Shown here in pieces: positions 62,190 to 64,000 of a stretch of 64,000 nt of DNA (position 1 is the first letter of the stretch; each line of letters opens with the position of its first letter). This stretch comes from Erythrophleum ivorense (taxonomy: Eukaryota > Streptophyta > Magnoliopsida > Fabales > Fabaceae). The notes beneath the pieces are model-generated. The model had not been told where the DNA came from. It made no database searches and saw only the letters and a program-made list of their open reading frames with translations. The position numbers and the translations under genes were made by a program. The stretch spans positions 2,232,001 to 2,296,000 of the forward strand of contig JAIUCV010000103.1 in assembly GCA_026724425.1 (NCBI GenBank), in the 5' to 3' direction.

Positions 62190-62500
62190 AAAAAAAACTC
62201 ATCCCACATCTACCAGACCTCAGCATCAGAAGATAAGATAGAAGTAAGAGGGGATGGAGGATAACAATCCTAACTAGCGAGGCACATCCCTTTAACAGAA
62301 GATTCAACAAGCTAATCGACTATCATGTTAGTAGATATCAAAATTCAAGAAAAAAAATAGTCTTATTAAGATGACCAATTTCCTCCTCAATATTTATGCA
62401 CGTCCATTTAGGATAGGCCTACTTCTCCATAACAGTGGAAACAAGAGCTTTGCAATCTGATTCGAAGATGACATTCCTTAAGGGCCATTTGCCACCCTTT
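62190..62500 (-). pseudogene. LINE RNase H relic
   Basis: Minus-strand translation shows the plant LINE-type RNase H wording: NVIFESDCKALVSTVM, then after stops NMIVD, LVESSVKG and a Pro-Pro-Ser-Pro-Leu stretch near the end of the domain. Several stops and frame changes. This is the usual 3'-terminal part of 5'-truncated LINE copies. No poly-A tail or duplication could be fixed. Confidence 0.5.
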
Positions 62501-62512
62501 CTTGAGAGTCAA

Positions 62513-63265
62513 TGTTGGAGAATATGTGTGTGTGTCAAAAGAGAAAGAGAAAAAGAGGAGTCTCACATTGCTCAAACAAATGAAGGCCTAAGGGTATAAA
62601 TATTAAATGTGATTATGAAAGAGCAAAATGGGCATAGGAGGAGAATGGGCTCACGCGCACAAAAGGCTGAGCCAACACAATTGAGCTCAGTTGAAATTCG
62701 TCGATTCCCCCCCCCCCTGCGCGCAAAATATACACGGTGTTGGACACTTTTTACAGTTGCCAGAAATTATTTTTTGAAAATTAAATATTTTCAAATAGCC
62801 TTCTAGAATATCCAAAATTTTAAGGCTTCGGTTATGAGTTCATGATGTAAATGTTTCTAGACGTTGGTCATCCATTTACTGGTAATTACTAATCCATTTT
62901 TTTATTTTTATTATCTGATTTAATTTTCATTAATCCTCATGTCGAAAACCGCCCAATGTTCAAAAACATCCTCATTAATATAATTAAATGTGATCCAACA
63001 TCTTGTTGCACTTGTGCCTATAAATACCGCATTGCTCACTGGGTTTGATGCACCACAGCTACGGAGAACATTCGAGCTGTTCTCTCCACTACTTCTCTTC
63101 ATCCCTGAGTTTTCATTTTTGCTATTCTGCCTCCCTGCAACATCGCAGACGAATCCGTTCAATATTGGGGAGTGCCATCTTGTGGTGGAATATCTCTCAA
63201 GGACAGTGTCCTTGTACACGGCTGGGATATATTTCATTCTAACAAATTTCTTATTGGCAGTTAAC
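62513..63265 (+). repeat. Candidate 5' LTR of a second copia element
   Basis: Begins TGTTGGAGAATATG and could end TTAACA just before gag. It contains a TATA box (TATAAATA) at 63019-63026. The second LTR would lie beyond the window, so the borders are unproven, and no standard primer-binding site follows the chosen end. Confidence 0.45.
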
Positions 63266-63278
63266 ACTCTTGAAAGAT

Positions 63279-64000
63279 ATGGAGTCACAACAAAACAATG
63301 CTCCTGCTCCCGATGGCCTTGCCGGTGCTAGTATGGGTGCTACGTCCTTTGGTCCATTTGCACTGCCTCTGATGCCACTGTCTAAGCCACCACCTGATAT
63401 TTCAAAAATTGAGATGTTTGACGGAAAATTTTTTTGAAGGTGGCAAGAACGTGTTTACTATACCTTTGACCTACATGGAGTTGTTGTTGCACTCACACAG
63501 TTCAAGCCACCGTTAGATATTGACCAAGATTAAAGGATTGCTTGGAAATATGCCAACAAGGTATGCAGAAATACCATCATTAACACTTTGTTTAATGATC
63601 TCTTAAATGTTTACTATGTGTACAAAGAAGCAAGCAAAATCTAGGAATCGCTAATTGCCAAATATACTGCTGAGAATGTTGGCAAGCAAAAATTTATTGT
63701 TGGAAATTACTATAGATGAGAGATGACCGAGGATAAGGATATTAAGCTGCAAATTAACGAGTACCATAAGCTGCTAAAAGAGTTGAGGGCAGAAAAAATC
63801 AACTTACTTGACGAGTTTGTTGCTAGAATTTTGATTGAGAAGCTACCTGAATTATGAAAAGACTATAAACAACAACTAAAACATAAACAAAAGCAATTGC
63901 CGCTGTCGGACCTAATCACTCACATCATAATCGAAGACACAAATCGAAAAGATATACAAGCTGCAAAAGGCAAAGAGATGGCCTCAAAAGCAAATTTGGT
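63279..64000 (+). pseudogene. Copia gag with five premature stops, cut by the window edge
   Basis: From an ATG at 63279 the frame runs without any indel to the window end, reading a copia capsid (KIEMFDGKFF, then KELRAEKINLLDEF, then KEMASKANLV). It is interrupted by in-frame stops at 63435 (TGA), 63531 (TAA), 63642 (TAG), 63717 (TGA) and 63855 (TGA). The region after 64000 should hold the zinc knuckle and pol. It belongs to a different copia family from the element at 49.5 kb. Confidence 0.8.

Noticed and set aside
1..64000. CRISPR arrays, bacterial operons, riboswitches or secondary-metabolite clusters
   Set aside because: The tandem repeats seen are minisatellites without spacer structure, and the genes are independent plant genes with introns.

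Overview
This is nuclear DNA of a flowering plant, almost certainly a eudicot. The genes have short GT-AG introns in an AT-rich background full of LTR retrotransposons, foldback elements and microsatellites. The proteins are plant-specific or plant-typed: a KDEL-tailed papain-like protease, the immune co-receptor kinase SOBIR1, a sieve-element occlusion protein, plant ATG16 and plant ABHD17. The species cannot be fixed from the sequence alone.

Layout. 1-3850: a MITE-like repeat, then a four-exon KDEL cysteine endopeptidase (minus). 5543-8169: autophagy gene ATG16 (minus, 4 exons). 8885-18131: an old, decayed Ty3/gypsy element (minus) whose left LTR ends about 0.7 kb upstream of the ATG16 start. 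19237-22273: an ABHD17-type serine hydrolase (minus, 5 exons) with a periodic Ser/Arg tail. 24554-25039: an unrecognised small gene whose 5' end is duplicated about 1.1 kb away. 27.8-29.7 kb: a repeat cluster (MITE, a roughly 970-bp foldback with a G-quadruplex motif, tandem repeats). 30180-31310: an intronless JINGUBANG-like WD40 gene (plus). 37246-37662: mitochondrial ribosomal protein mS38 (minus). 38370-38441: nuclear tRNA-Thr(UGU) (minus). 40231-42141: intronless SOBIR1 (minus). 45737-46446: a Mutator-like foldback MITE with a 9-bp target duplication. 49521-54720: a very young, internally deleted Ty1/copia element. 56103-59292: a seven-exon SEO gene (minus). 62190-64000: a LINE RNase H relic and the 5' part of a second, decayed copia element that runs off the window.

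The genes do not form a pathway or cluster. They are independently transcribed housekeeping, autophagy, immune and phloem genes separated by transposon-rich spacers. Exon joins for the protease, ATG16, ABHD17 and SEO were worked out base by base. All four keep frame and give full-length proteins of 360, 514, 371 and 709 residues.

The most interesting observation is in the copia element at 49.5-54.7 kb. Its two 425-bp LTRs differ at only two bases. The first ATG of its transcript lies in the LTR and is followed by a consensus splice donor. Joining it to an acceptor about 1.87 kb downstream gives an in-frame gag. The proposed intron carries the tRNA primer-binding site, so spliced gag mRNA would be physically separated from the reverse-transcribable genomic RNA.
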